Assembly (NCBI GenBank): GCA_015491595.1
Contig: WFVP01000095.1
Coordinates: 1-5,795 of the forward strand
DNA: 5,795 nt
Direction: 5' to 3'
DNA from: Anaerolineales bacterium
GTDB taxonomy: Bacteria; Chloroflexota; Anaerolineae; Anaerolineales; DRMV01
Below are positions 1 to 5,773 of this stretch, piece after piece (the first letter of the stretch is position 1; every line of letters begins with the position of its first letter). Position numbers and translations under genes: made by a program. The notes beneath the pieces were generated by a model. That model had not been told where the DNA came from and did no database searches. It worked only from the letters and a program-made list of their open reading frames with translations.

Positions 1-150
1 GACCTGGGTCAGCAGGATGAGCACCTGGGGCGAGGAACGGGGTCCCCGTTGTGCCCCAATCCAAAACAAGGCCAGAGCCCACAGGAGGCATCCGCCTCCG
101 AGGGCGACGCCGCCTATCCACCAGCCGATTCGGGGGATACGGCGCAGCAT
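1..150 (-). CDS. N-terminal fragment of a membrane-anchored or secreted protein, function unknown
   Basis: Only the first 50 codons lie in the window; the reading frame is open through base 1. The N-terminus is basic (MLRRIPR) and is followed by a hydrophobic segment at about residues 9-31 (WWIGGVALGGG, then CLLWALALFW). After it comes IGAQRGPRSS and a strand-like PQVLILLTQV. This is the layout of a signal anchor or signal peptide with the remainder outside the cytoplasm; a signal peptidase cut after Ala33 is conceivable. The single Cys is preceded by GGG, which is a poor lipobox. The ATG at 150 is chosen. An in-frame GTG at 165 would add five residues and overlap the stop of the upstream peptidase gene by 8 nt. 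Neither start has a strong Shine-Dalgarno, so translational coupling to the peptidase gene is likely. I do not recognise the family from this piece. Confidence 0.6.
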   Translation of the reverse strand, partial: MLRRIPRIGWWIGGVALGGGCLLWALALFWIGAQRGPRSSPQVLILLTQV

Positions 151-157
151 GGCCCGC

Positions 158-1273
158 TCACTCACGACCGATGGGTTGCAGGCCCCGGGGCAATGTGCTC
201 AGGACGCGACACCCCTGTGTCGTGACCACCACGTCATCCTCGATGCGTACCCCTCCGTGACCGGGGAAGTACAGGCCGGGCTCGATGGTGAAGACCATTC
301 CGGGCTCCAGGAGGCGGGTGTTTTCACCGTAAAGGTAAGGGGGCTCGTGGGCTTCCAGGCCCATGCCGTGTCCCGTCCGATGAAGGAAATGGGGCCCATA
401 TCCCGCCTCTTCCAGAACCTGGCGGGCTGCTCGATCCACCTCACCGGCGGGTACGCCGGGTCGCGCCACGGCACAGGCCGCGGCCTGGGCTTCTTCCACC
501 AGGCGGGTCCACCGTAACCATTCCGGTCGCGGTTCCCCCAGGACGAACACACGAGTCAGGTCGGACACGTACCCCTCCACCCGGGCGCCCCAATCGATGA
601 GTACCAGGTCGCCGGGCTGAAGGACGCGGTCGGTGGGCATGGCGTGGGGGTTCGCGCTGTTGGGACCCGATGCCACGATGGGTGGGAAGGGAAGTTCGGG
701 TTCCGAACCATGGCGGAGAAGTTGCAGCACCAATTCGGCCGCCACTTCTTGCTCGGTCATACCGGGGCGCACCACGGCCAGTGTGGCCTTGAGGGCCGCT
801 TCCGCCACGGCAACGGCGCGGCGGATGTGCTCGACTTCTCCTTCGTCTTTACGGGTGCGAAGTTCCGCCAAAACTTCCGTGGCTTCTTCCCAGGTCGCCC
901 GGGGGGCCGCGGTTTCCAGGAGCCGTAATTCGCGAAACCGCAGTCGGGTGGGCTCAACACCGACCCGGGCCCGGGTCAATCCCACGGCTTTGAGGGCCTG
1001 ATGGAACACCTCGGGCCAGCGGCGGGGGTCTTCCCCGTAGTAGAACAAGTGCCCGGGGAAGAAACCCTCGGTGCGGGGGCGCTCCAACTCGGGCGCGATG
1101 AGCGCAGCCTTACCCTCTACGGTGAACAGGGCCAGGATGGGACGTTCCATGAGATGGAAGCGAAAGCCCGTCAGGTAGAATAACGAAGGTCCCGGCATCA
1201 GGGCGATGCCTTGCAGGCCGTAGGCATCCAGAAGTTGCACGAGTCGTTTGCGGCGTGTTTCATAAACGCTCAT
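158..1273 (-). CDS. M24B metallopeptidase (Xaa-Pro dipeptidase / aminopeptidase P family)
   Basis: A 371-residue cytosolic pita-bread metallopeptidase that should cleave Xaa-Pro bonds in peptides, as PepQ or PepP does, in peptide turnover. A creatinase-type N-terminal domain (about 1-135, including MPGPSLFYLTGF) is followed by the M24 catalytic domain (about 145-365). All five expected dinuclear-metal ligands can be seen: Asp227 (LIDWGA), Asp238 (SDLTR), His302 (RTGHGMG), Glu331 (TIEPG) and Glu345 (RIEDD). The supporting histidines His210 (NPHAMP) and His309 (AHEPP) are also present. Length is normal for the family. The start at 1273 is chosen because GGGAGGG lies 5 nt upstream; an ATG ten codons earlier (1303) would overlap the divergent ecfT-like gene. 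The gene is probably co-transcribed with the membrane gene at the left edge. Motifs do not separate dipeptidase from aminopeptidase P activity, so no symbol is given. Confidence 0.93.
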   Translation of the reverse strand: MSVYETRRKRLVQLLDAYGLQGIALMPGPSLFYLTGFRFHLMERPILALFTVEGKAALIAPELERPRTEGFFPGHLFYYGEDPRRWPEVFHQALKAVGLTRARVGVEPTRLRFRELRLLETAAPRATWEEATEVLAELRTRKDEGEVEHIRRAVAVAEAALKATLAVVRPGMTEQEVAAELVLQLLRHGSEPELPFPPIVASGPNSANPHAMPTDRVLQPGDLVLIDWGARVEGYVSDLTRVFVLGEPRPEWLRWTRLVEEAQAAACAVARPGVPAGEVDRAARQVLEEAGYGPHFLHRTGHGMGLEAHEPPYLYGENTRLLEPGMVFTIEPGLYFPGHGGVRIEDDVVVTTQGCRVLSTLPRGLQPIGRE

Positions 1274-1295
1274 ACCCGCCCTCCCTGGAGGCAAG
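1274..1295. promoter_or_regulatory. 22-bp divergent start region with back-to-back Shine-Dalgarno sites
   Basis: The 22 bases between the two divergent start codons hold both ribosome binding sites. GGGAGGG on the minus strand (1279-1285) serves the M24 peptidase at 1273. GGAGG on the plus strand (1287-1291) lies 4 nt before the ATG at 1296. These sites decide both starts. There is no room for a promoter here, so each promoter must lie inside the opposing gene. Confidence 0.75.
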
Positions 1296-2123
1296 ATGTT
1301 CACCTATCTGGAGCACGCCTCTCCTCTCCATCGGCTGAATCCCAGCATGAAATTGCTCGGAATGGCCGTGGTGGCTTTGGGAGCGACCTTTACGTTCGAC
1401 CCTTTCATCCCCGGCGCCCTGGCCGTGGCCTTGTGGCTCACCGCGTGGCTCCTGGGACGCATACCCCTCCGCCAAATGCTGCGATGGAGCCTCCCGCTGG
1501 TGGTCCTGCCCGTTCCGCTCATGGTCTTTACCGCCCTTTATACCGACCTCAGTCGGTACCCGCAACCCCATATCCTGTGGTCCTGGGGGCCGTGGACCCT
1601 GGCCGTGGAGGGCTTGTGGGTGGCGCTGGGCCTCGGTCTCCGGGTGACCACTTTCCTGGCCACCTCCCTGCTCTTCATCGCCACCACGGACCCTACAGAT
1701 TTCGCCGTGAGTTTGGCCCAGAACATGCGCCTTCCCTATCGTTTCGCATATGGATTGCTGGTGTCCATGCGCTTTCTGCCCTTGCTGCGCAGGGAGTTTG
1801 AACTCATCCGGCTGGCGCATCGGGTACGCGGGGCGGAGGAGGCACGTGGCCTCCTTGGACCCCTTCGCCAGATGCGTCGGTACGCGGTGCCTTTGCTGGC
1901 CTCCGCGATTCGCAAGGCCGAGCGCACGGCCCTGGCCATGGATGCCAAGGCCTTTGGCGCTTATCCCCAGCGTACGTACTACCGCCAGATGCCCGTGCGC
2001 GCCCGAGACGTGCTCTTCGTCCTCGCCTGGGCGGCGTATGTGGTCCTGGTCTACGTCGCAGCCTTTTCCTTGGATGTGGCCCGCCTGGAAGTGGTCCCTC
2101 AGGCCTGGATGCCCCTTGTGTAG
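1296..2123 (+). CDS. ECF transporter transmembrane component, EcfT/CbiQ family
   Basis: A 275-residue integral membrane protein that in this family couples the paired ATPases (EcfA) to a substrate-binding S component for uptake of vitamins or transition metals. The N-terminal SPLHRLNPSMKLL (residues 9-21) matches the family's opening motif. Hydrophobic segments lie at about 20-35, 38-54, 66-82, 103-130 and 238-258. The long cytoplasmic helical region (about 155-225) holds the two coupling motifs that contact the ATPases. The first reads HRVRG (175-179) and keeps its Arg. The second reads AMDAKAF (214-220), with Lys-Ala where Arg-Gly is usual. GGAGG precedes the ATG by 4 nt. No ATPase or S component is encoded in the window, and both flanking genes are on the other strand, so this is a single-gene unit here. 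It could serve a shared (group II) ECF system encoded elsewhere. Substrate cannot be deduced. Confidence 0.9.
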   Translation: MFTYLEHASPLHRLNPSMKLLGMAVVALGATFTFDPFIPGALAVALWLTAWLLGRIPLRQMLRWSLPLVVLPVPLMVFTALYTDLSRYPQPHILWSWGPWTLAVEGLWVALGLGLRVTTFLATSLLFIATTDPTDFAVSLAQNMRLPYRFAYGLLVSMRFLPLLRREFELIRLAHRVRGAEEARGLLGPLRQMRRYAVPLLASAIRKAERTALAMDAKAFGAYPQRTYYRQMPVRARDVLFVLAWAAYVVLVYVAAFSLDVARLEVVPQAWMPLV

Positions 2124-2149
2124 GGGGAAAGGGCCTCCGTCGGGCGCCT

Positions 2150-2764
2150 TCAGCGCTTTCGTCCGAAGTCCGCGGGGTTTTCGCCCCATCGGGCGGTGTC
2201 CCATAAGCGAACGTCCCAGGGGCCGGGATGCTTTTGCAGCCACGCCATGGCGTCCATGATAGGGCGACGGGCGTCCGGCGGGAGGCGTTTCAGGGTTTTC
2301 TCCCCGGGTCCCCCTTTTTGGAACCAGAGTAACGCCGTACGCGCGTCGGTGTAGACCGGCAAACGCGCGTTTCGGTTTTCCATCCACTGGAGGGCCCGGA
2401 CCAGGGCCACGAATTCCCCCAGGGGCACAGTGGCGTAGGGTAGGCGGTCCAGGAAGAGGCGCCGCGTTTTCCCCTGGGGCTCCAGCATCACTCCCTGGTA
2501 CTCGACGGGTCCCCGGGCCTGGGAGGCGGCGGCGTCCACGGCAATGGCGGGCACTTGTGGGCCGGGTTGGGCCAGCACCCAGATGGGCATCTGGGCGGCT
2601 TTGGGACCCAGACGATACGCCCGTTCCGCGATGTCTCGGGTGGGATAGGCCTTGAAACGGGCGTTGGGGTAGCCCTGGACCTGGGCCGCGCACGCCTGCC
2701 ACGAGGTGTAGATGCCGGGTTGCCGTCCTTGCCAGACGACGTAGTACTTGGACGAAGAGGACAT
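2150..2764 (-). CDS. RNase H family protein with N-terminal hybrid-binding (viroplasmin-like) domain
   Basis: A 204-residue protein expected to cut the RNA strand of RNA:DNA hybrids (R-loops, primers). Residues 6-50 form the small hybrid-binding domain shared by eukaryotic RNase H1 and caulimovirus P6: YYVVWQGRQPGIYTSW, then C25, GY and ARFKAY. A linker leads to an RNase H fold (about 72-202). The four catalytic acidic residues are visible: Asp77 (AIAVDAA), Glu117 (LGEFVAL), Asp140 (YTDARTAL) and Asp199 in the C-terminal ENPADFGRK motif typical of this subfamily. The residues after Asp77 (AAAS) differ from the common DGS. The ATG at 2764 is chosen because GGGAGG lies 5 nt upstream; an in-frame TTG at 2785 would add seven residues. 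It is the last gene of the minus-strand cluster, 25 bp after the DUF218 gene, and converges on the ecfT-like gene with 26 bp between stops. Confidence 0.92.
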   Translation of the reverse strand: MSSSSKYYVVWQGRQPGIYTSWQACAAQVQGYPNARFKAYPTRDIAERAYRLGPKAAQMPIWVLAQPGPQVPAIAVDAAASQARGPVEYQGVMLEPQGKTRRLFLDRLPYATVPLGEFVALVRALQWMENRNARLPVYTDARTALLWFQKGGPGEKTLKRLPPDARRPIMDAMAWLQKHPGPWDVRLWDTARWGENPADFGRKR

Positions 2765-2769
2765 GTTCG

Positions 2770-2775
2770 CCTCCC
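2770..2775 (-). promoter_or_regulatory. Shine-Dalgarno site fixing the RNase H start
   Basis: GGGAGG on the minus strand lies 5 nt before the ATG at 2764. It supports this start over the upstream in-frame TTG at 2785, which would place this site inside the coding region. Confidence 0.75.
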
Positions 2776-2789
2776 GAGAAGTCAAGGGG

Positions 2790-3446
2790 TCAGGAGCGGG
2801 TCACCGGCGGAGGCGGTTCCCACCACAGCAGGTCCAGCAGGGCCCGCACGGTGGCCAGGGACTCCCGTACGTACCAGAAGAGCACCCGTTCCCACCAGGG
2901 GGCCGCGCGTTCGGCCACCGAAGGCACGCCGATGGCGTCCACGCCCCACGCTCGACACAGCATCAGCGCGCGGGGGAGGTGATAGCGATGGGTCACCAAT
3001 ACCGCCCGACGCACATGGAAGGTTTCCCGGAGTTGACGACAGGTGGCATAGGTGCGCTCGCCTTCGGGGTCCAGCAACAGCGCCTCGACGGGTACACCTC
3101 GCTCGATGAGGTACACGGCCATGGCCGTCACCTCATCTCGGTTGCCATGATAATGCGGGGAGCCGCTCAAAATCAGGCGCTGGACCTTTCCCTGTTGGTA
3201 CAGCCGCAGGGCCGTTTCCAGGCGACTGGCCAGGGCCCGGGAGGGACGACCGTTCGGGTACACACCGGCCCCAAACACCACGGCCACTTCTATAGGCGGG
3301 GCCTGCTCGATGGAAAGGATGTAGGGCCGGGCCATGGCTTCCGTCCAGAGACGGGAGAGCACCGGAATCAAGGCTCCGGCAAGGAACAGGGATAACACGC
3401 CGCATCGTAGCCAAACGGAGAGGATTATGCGTCGCAAAACGTTCAT
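2790..3446 (-). CDS. DUF218 / SanA-YdcF family membrane-anchored protein
   Basis: A 218-residue protein. A basic N-terminus (MNVLRR) and one hydrophobic segment (about 10-30) anchor it in the membrane. The DUF218 domain follows (about 52-175): VAVVFGAGVYPNGRPS (54-69), RLETALRLYQQGKVQRLILSG, DEVTAMAVYLIERGVP, and the late VTHRYHLPRAL (151-161) before GVDAIGV. The order and spacing recall SanA, linked in E. coli to the envelope barrier against vancomycin; the biochemical activity of SanA-like members is poorly defined. The proline- and tryptophan-rich C-terminal tail (LLWWEPPPPVTRS) is not part of the domain. The ATG at 3446 overlaps the TGA of the upstream HD gene as ATGA, a classic coupled junction, with GAGGTGG ending about 10 nt upstream. 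Longer in-frame extensions up to 3806 run over the HD gene and read as low-complexity noise. An envelope role is inferred. Confidence 0.88.
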   Translation of the reverse strand: MNVLRRIILSVWLRCGVLSLFLAGALIPVLSRLWTEAMARPYILSIEQAPPIEVAVVFGAGVYPNGRPSRALASRLETALRLYQQGKVQRLILSGSPHYHGNRDEVTAMAVYLIERGVPVEALLLDPEGERTYATCRQLRETFHVRRAVLVTHRYHLPRALMLCRAWGVDAIGVPSVAERAAPWWERVLFWYVRESLATVRALLDLLWWEPPPPVTRS

Positions 3447-3994
3447 CGTCGTTGGTCCACCTCTTGAAGAAGGATGAGGGATTCGTATAAGGCCCGGTCG
3501 GCGACCCTTTCGGGCCGATCGTGGTGGTGGCGTACCAAGGCCACAATCCGAGGTGAAGCCCCGTGGGCTTCCAGGATGCGCGCGCTCCACTCCGCATGAT
3601 GTCGGGCCACCACCAACGCCCGACGCCAGCCTTGGGCAGGACCCCGGCATCCCCGCTCCACCAGCCACGGGCAAAGGGCGTGGGCGACCACGGCCCAGAT
3701 ACGCTCCCAGAGGCGCAGGCGAGCCCGGGCCTTGCCCACATCGTGCAACAGGGCCGCGATGAGCAGGTCGGGGTCGGTGACCCCCCGTTCCAGCAGACCA
3801 CGCCACACACGGATGCCGTGTCCCTGTTCGGCGGGCGGCATCTTCTCAAACAAGGGCCACAGGGAGGGAGGGAGAAAGGCCCGCACCTGGGCCAGGTCCT
3901 CCGCCGAAGGCCGATGTCCCAGTACCATGGCCACCTGCCAGACGCGGTACAGCCAGGGGTGCCGGGGCGCGCGATAGGGGTTCAGAATCCGCAT
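3443..3994 (-). CDS. HD-domain metal-dependent phosphohydrolase-like protein
   Basis: A 183-residue soluble protein of the HD superfamily, whose members usually hydrolyse phosphomono- or phosphodiesters, often nucleotides, using a bound divalent metal. The metal-site residues can be traced: His59 (QGHGIRVW), the doublet His84-Asp85 (AALLHDVGK), further histidines at 132-133 (ARHHAEW) and 156-158 (VRHHHD), and a late Asp180 (LILLQEVD). The segment before the domain (about 1-50, with LPPSLWPLFEKMPPAEQ) resembles the N-terminal lead-in of small stand-alone HD proteins. The substrate cannot be read from sequence. The start is uncertain. The ATG at 3994 overlaps the M50 protease gene by 13 nt and the ATG at 4018 by 37 nt; neither has a clear Shine-Dalgarno, so re-initiation after the protease gene is likely. 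The stop overlaps the start of the next gene by 4 nt. Confidence 0.87.
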   Translation of the reverse strand: MRILNPYRAPRHPWLYRVWQVAMVLGHRPSAEDLAQVRAFLPPSLWPLFEKMPPAEQGHGIRVWRGLLERGVTDPDLLIAALLHDVGKARARLRLWERIWAVVAHALCPWLVERGCRGPAQGWRRALVVARHHAEWSARILEAHGASPRIVALVRHHHDRPERVADRALYESLILLQEVDQRR

Positions 3995-4638
3995 AAGGAA
4001 GCGCCGTAAACCCACCATTGGACGCGACAAGCCAGGCCCAGAATCCAGCGGGTGGGCACCCCAATCCACCAATCCAGGACCGGAATCCCCATCCAGGGCA
4101 GCACGAAAAGCGCCAGCAGGAACAGCAGAGGGGTGTAAGGAATCAATGGGACGAAGTAACGGTCCCAGATGCGGGGCAGAAAGGACTCCACCAGGCGGGA
4201 GCCATCCAGGGGCGGCAAGGGGAACAGGTTGAAGAAGGCCAGGGCCAGGTTGAGAAAGGCGAAAAAGAGCATCCATCGCCGCAGGCGAAAGCCCAAGTCT
4301 CCCAATCCCAGGTACAGGTCGGGGGGAATGAGCATGAGGACGCCAACGAAGAGAAAATGGCTCGCCGGTCCCGCCAGGGCGACCCAGGCCATGCCATAGC
4401 GACCCCGTAAACGGTAAGGATTCACCGGGACGGGCTTGGCCCAGCCAAAGCCCGTGAACAGCAGGAAGAAGAAGCCCACAGGGTCAATATGGGCCTTAGG
4501 GTTGAGGGTCAAACGTCCCTCATAGCGGGCCGTGGGGTCGCCCAGTCGGTCGGCCATCCAGGCATGGGCGAACTCGTGCACCGGCAAGGCAACCAGGGCC
4601 GCCAGGAGCCGGATGAAGAGGGAATCCAAGGAGAACAT
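3982..4638 (-). CDS. Site-2 protease family (peptidase M50) membrane metalloprotease
   Basis: A 218-residue polytopic membrane protein of the compact, PDZ-less S2P branch. It carries the zinc-binding HEFAH (21-25) in the first membrane segment. The third ligand Asp145 lies in NLFPLPPLDG (137-146), the family's N-x-x-P-x-x-x-x-D-G-type motif. The short GWAKPVPVNP stretch (65-74) between them is highly typical of this subgroup. Hydrophobic segments lie at about 8-27, 53-65, 83-105, 122-142 and 163-185. Such enzymes cut substrates within the membrane, often anti-sigma factors or signal peptide remnants, but targets of this small type are mostly unknown. The start at 4638 is supported by AAGGA/GGAAGG 4-7 nt upstream. 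It lies 27 bp after the deacetylase gene and overlaps the HD gene, so co-transcription is expected. No anti-sigma or sigma gene is nearby to suggest a substrate. Confidence 0.93.
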   Translation of the reverse strand: MFSLDSLFIRLLAALVALPVHEFAHAWMADRLGDPTARYEGRLTLNPKAHIDPVGFFFLLFTGFGWAKPVPVNPYRLRGRYGMAWVALAGPASHFLFVGVLMLIPPDLYLGLGDLGFRLRRWMLFFAFLNLALAFFNLFPLPPLDGSRLVESFLPRIWDRYFVPLIPYTPLLFLLALFVLPWMGIPVLDWWIGVPTRWILGLACRVQWWVYGASLCGF

Positions 4639-4642
4639 CGCA

Positions 4643-4651
4643 CCTTCCTTT
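4643..4651 (-). promoter_or_regulatory. Shine-Dalgarno site of the M50 protease gene
   Basis: AAAGGAAGG on the minus strand ends 4 nt before the ATG at 4638. It sits in the 27-bp gap after the deacetylase stop and is the only obvious element there; no terminator or promoter is seen in the gap. Confidence 0.7.
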
Positions 4652-4665
4652 CTTGAGGTTTGGTT

Positions 4666-5682
4666 TCAGGGCAGGGAATGGAGGGAGCGCACCCGCCGGA
4701 TGAGGTCCTCGATATCGGGCTCAGGATAGGGGCTGGGATGTTCCCGAGCCTCCTCGGGTAGCTCAGCATCGGCCAATACGTGGAGTACGGCCTTGATGCT
4801 GGCCGCCACAGCGGGAGGATGATAACCCCCTTCCAGGACGAAAAGAATGCCTGTATGGTGCTCCTCCGCCGCGTCCACCAGACCCCGCGCGAGATGGGCA
4901 AACCCTTCCGCGGAGAGGCCCAACTGGGTGAGAGGGTCCTGCCAGTGGGCGTCGAAGCCCGCGGAGACCAGGATGAGCTCGGGCTTCCACGCGTCCAGCC
5001 AGGGGAGGACCACGGCGTCCAGCAGGCGTGCGTATCCCTGGTCGCCGGTAAGCGCGGGGAGGGGTACGTTGACGATGCGACCCCGGGCCTGGGGATGGTC
5101 CTCCAGGTCCCCGGTTCCCGGATAAATGCCCCATTGATGGAGGGAGAGAAAGCCCACCTGCTCATCATGGGCGAAGATGGCCTCGGTGCCGTTGCCGTGG
5201 TGGGCATCGAAGTCCACGATGGCCACTCGGGTCAGGCCCTGAGCCAGGGCGTATCGGGCGGCGATGGCCACGTTGTTGAGCAGGCAGAAGCCCATGCTCT
5301 GCGTGCGGGTGGCGTGATGGCCCGGTGGCCGTACGATGGCGAATGCCCGGCGTGCCTGACCGTCCAGCACCGCGCGCAGGGCCGTCAACACCGCGCCCGC
5401 GGCCTCCCGGGCCGCCTGACACGAGGCCGGGGTGACGTAAGTGGGTGCGTAGTCGATAACGCGAGGGCCGGAGGCGCATTCCCCCTGCAGCCTCTCCCAC
5501 ATGGCCGGATGATGCACCCGGAGAATATCCTCCTCCGTGGCCGGGGTGACCGGAAGCCAGGTCAACGGGAGGGACGTGGTCTCCCGCCAGCGGGCCAGAC
5601 CCCGCAGGCGTTCCGGTCGCTCCGGATGGTCCCGAAACCGATGTTCGGGGGAAAGCACCCACGTGCAGACCACGTTCGTCAT
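4666..5682 (-). CDS. Histone deacetylase family protein (AcuC / class II HDAC-like Zn amidohydrolase)
   Basis: A 338-residue zinc amidohydrolase of the arginase/deacetylase fold. Family members remove acetyl or acyl groups from lysine side chains, acetylpolyamines or other amides; bacterial relatives include AcuC of acetoin metabolism and HDAC-like amidohydrolases. The N-terminal HPERPERL (19-26) is the family opening. The catalytic His pair is 122-123 (RPPGHHAT), followed by MGFCLLNNVAIAA. Zinc ligands Asp159 and His161 lie in VDFDAHHGNGT, with charge-relay Asp157. The third zinc ligand is Asp244 in SAGFDAH, and the oxyanion Tyr287 is in LEGGY. All expected catalytic residues are intact and the length is normal. 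The ATG at 5682 is chosen because the earlier ATG at 5694 falls inside a TATAAT -10 box and the frame extension to 5721 covers the promoter. It is the first gene of a five-gene minus-strand cluster. Its substrate is unknown; no acetyltransferase or acetyl-CoA synthetase gene is in view. Confidence 0.93.
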   Translation of the reverse strand: MTNVVCTWVLSPEHRFRDHPERPERLRGLARWRETTSLPLTWLPVTPATEEDILRVHHPAMWERLQGECASGPRVIDYAPTYVTPASCQAAREAAGAVLTALRAVLDGQARRAFAIVRPPGHHATRTQSMGFCLLNNVAIAARYALAQGLTRVAIVDFDAHHGNGTEAIFAHDEQVGFLSLHQWGIYPGTGDLEDHPQARGRIVNVPLPALTGDQGYARLLDAVVLPWLDAWKPELILVSAGFDAHWQDPLTQLGLSAEGFAHLARGLVDAAEEHHTGILFVLEGGYHPPAVAASIKAVLHVLADAELPEEAREHPSPYPEPDIEDLIRRVRSLHSLP

Positions 5683-5692
5683 AGCGGAAGGC

Positions 5693-5721
5693 ATTATACC
5701 AGTATGCCCTTGGCTTTTCAC
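5693..5721 (-). promoter_or_regulatory. Sigma70-type promoter with extended -10 for the deacetylase operon
   Basis: On the minus strand a perfect TATAAT (5693-5698) is preceded by TGG, giving an extended -10 (TGnTATAAT). A GTGAAA box (5716-5721, 4 of 6 matches to TTGACA) sits exactly 17 bp upstream. Transcription should begin near 5684-5686, only 2-4 nt before the ATG at 5682, so the mRNA would be almost leaderless. It reads toward the minus-strand gene cluster. Confidence 0.7.
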
Positions 5722-5746
5722 CGGGGGTTCTGCGCTCGCCAGGGTT

Positions 5747-5773
5747 CTTCACTGTTCTAACAGAAGGGTGAAG
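5747..5773. repeat. Nested inverted repeat upstream of the promoter
   Basis: CTGTT-CT-AACAG (5752-5763) is a perfect short palindrome. It is enclosed by CTTCAC (5747-5752) and GTGAAG (5768-5773), which are also inverted repeats of each other but placed asymmetrically. The element lies 26-52 bp upstream of the -35 box. It could be a regulator binding site or a structure at the 3' end of an upstream transcript; chance is not excluded. Confidence 0.35.

Noticed and set aside
1176..1181. TAGAAT, a near-consensus -10 box on the plus strand within the M24 gene, as an ecfT promoter.
   Set aside because: No acceptable -35 hexamer lies at 16-18 bp, and the sequence is coding on the other strand. It is mentioned only as a weak candidate.
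1260..2702. Very long open frame (480 codons) on the minus strand opposite ecfT and overlapping the RNase H gene.
   Set aside because: It is Gly/Pro/Arg/His-rich with no recognisable domain and lies antisense to a clear EcfT and out of frame with a clear RNase H. High GC leaves such shadow frames open by chance.
3447..3806. In-frame N-terminal extension of the DUF218 protein.
   Set aside because: It overlaps the whole second half of the HD gene and is low-complexity. The ATG at 3446 sits in an ATGA junction just before the expected membrane anchor.
4019..4276. In-frame N-terminal extension of the HD protein over the M50 gene.
   Set aside because: The extension is Pro/Gly-rich and antithetical to the family's normal beginning, and it covers the M50 active-site coding region in another frame.
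5683..5721. Earlier starts for the deacetylase (ATG at 5694 or 5721).
   Set aside because: They lie in or upstream of the TATAAT box. The family homology begins right after the ATG at 5682.
4780..5760. Open frame of 326 codons on the plus strand opposite the deacetylase gene.
   Set aside because: Composition is noise-like (Gly, Arg, His, Gln), with no domain and no Shine-Dalgarno. The opposing strand encodes an intact deacetylase with all catalytic residues.
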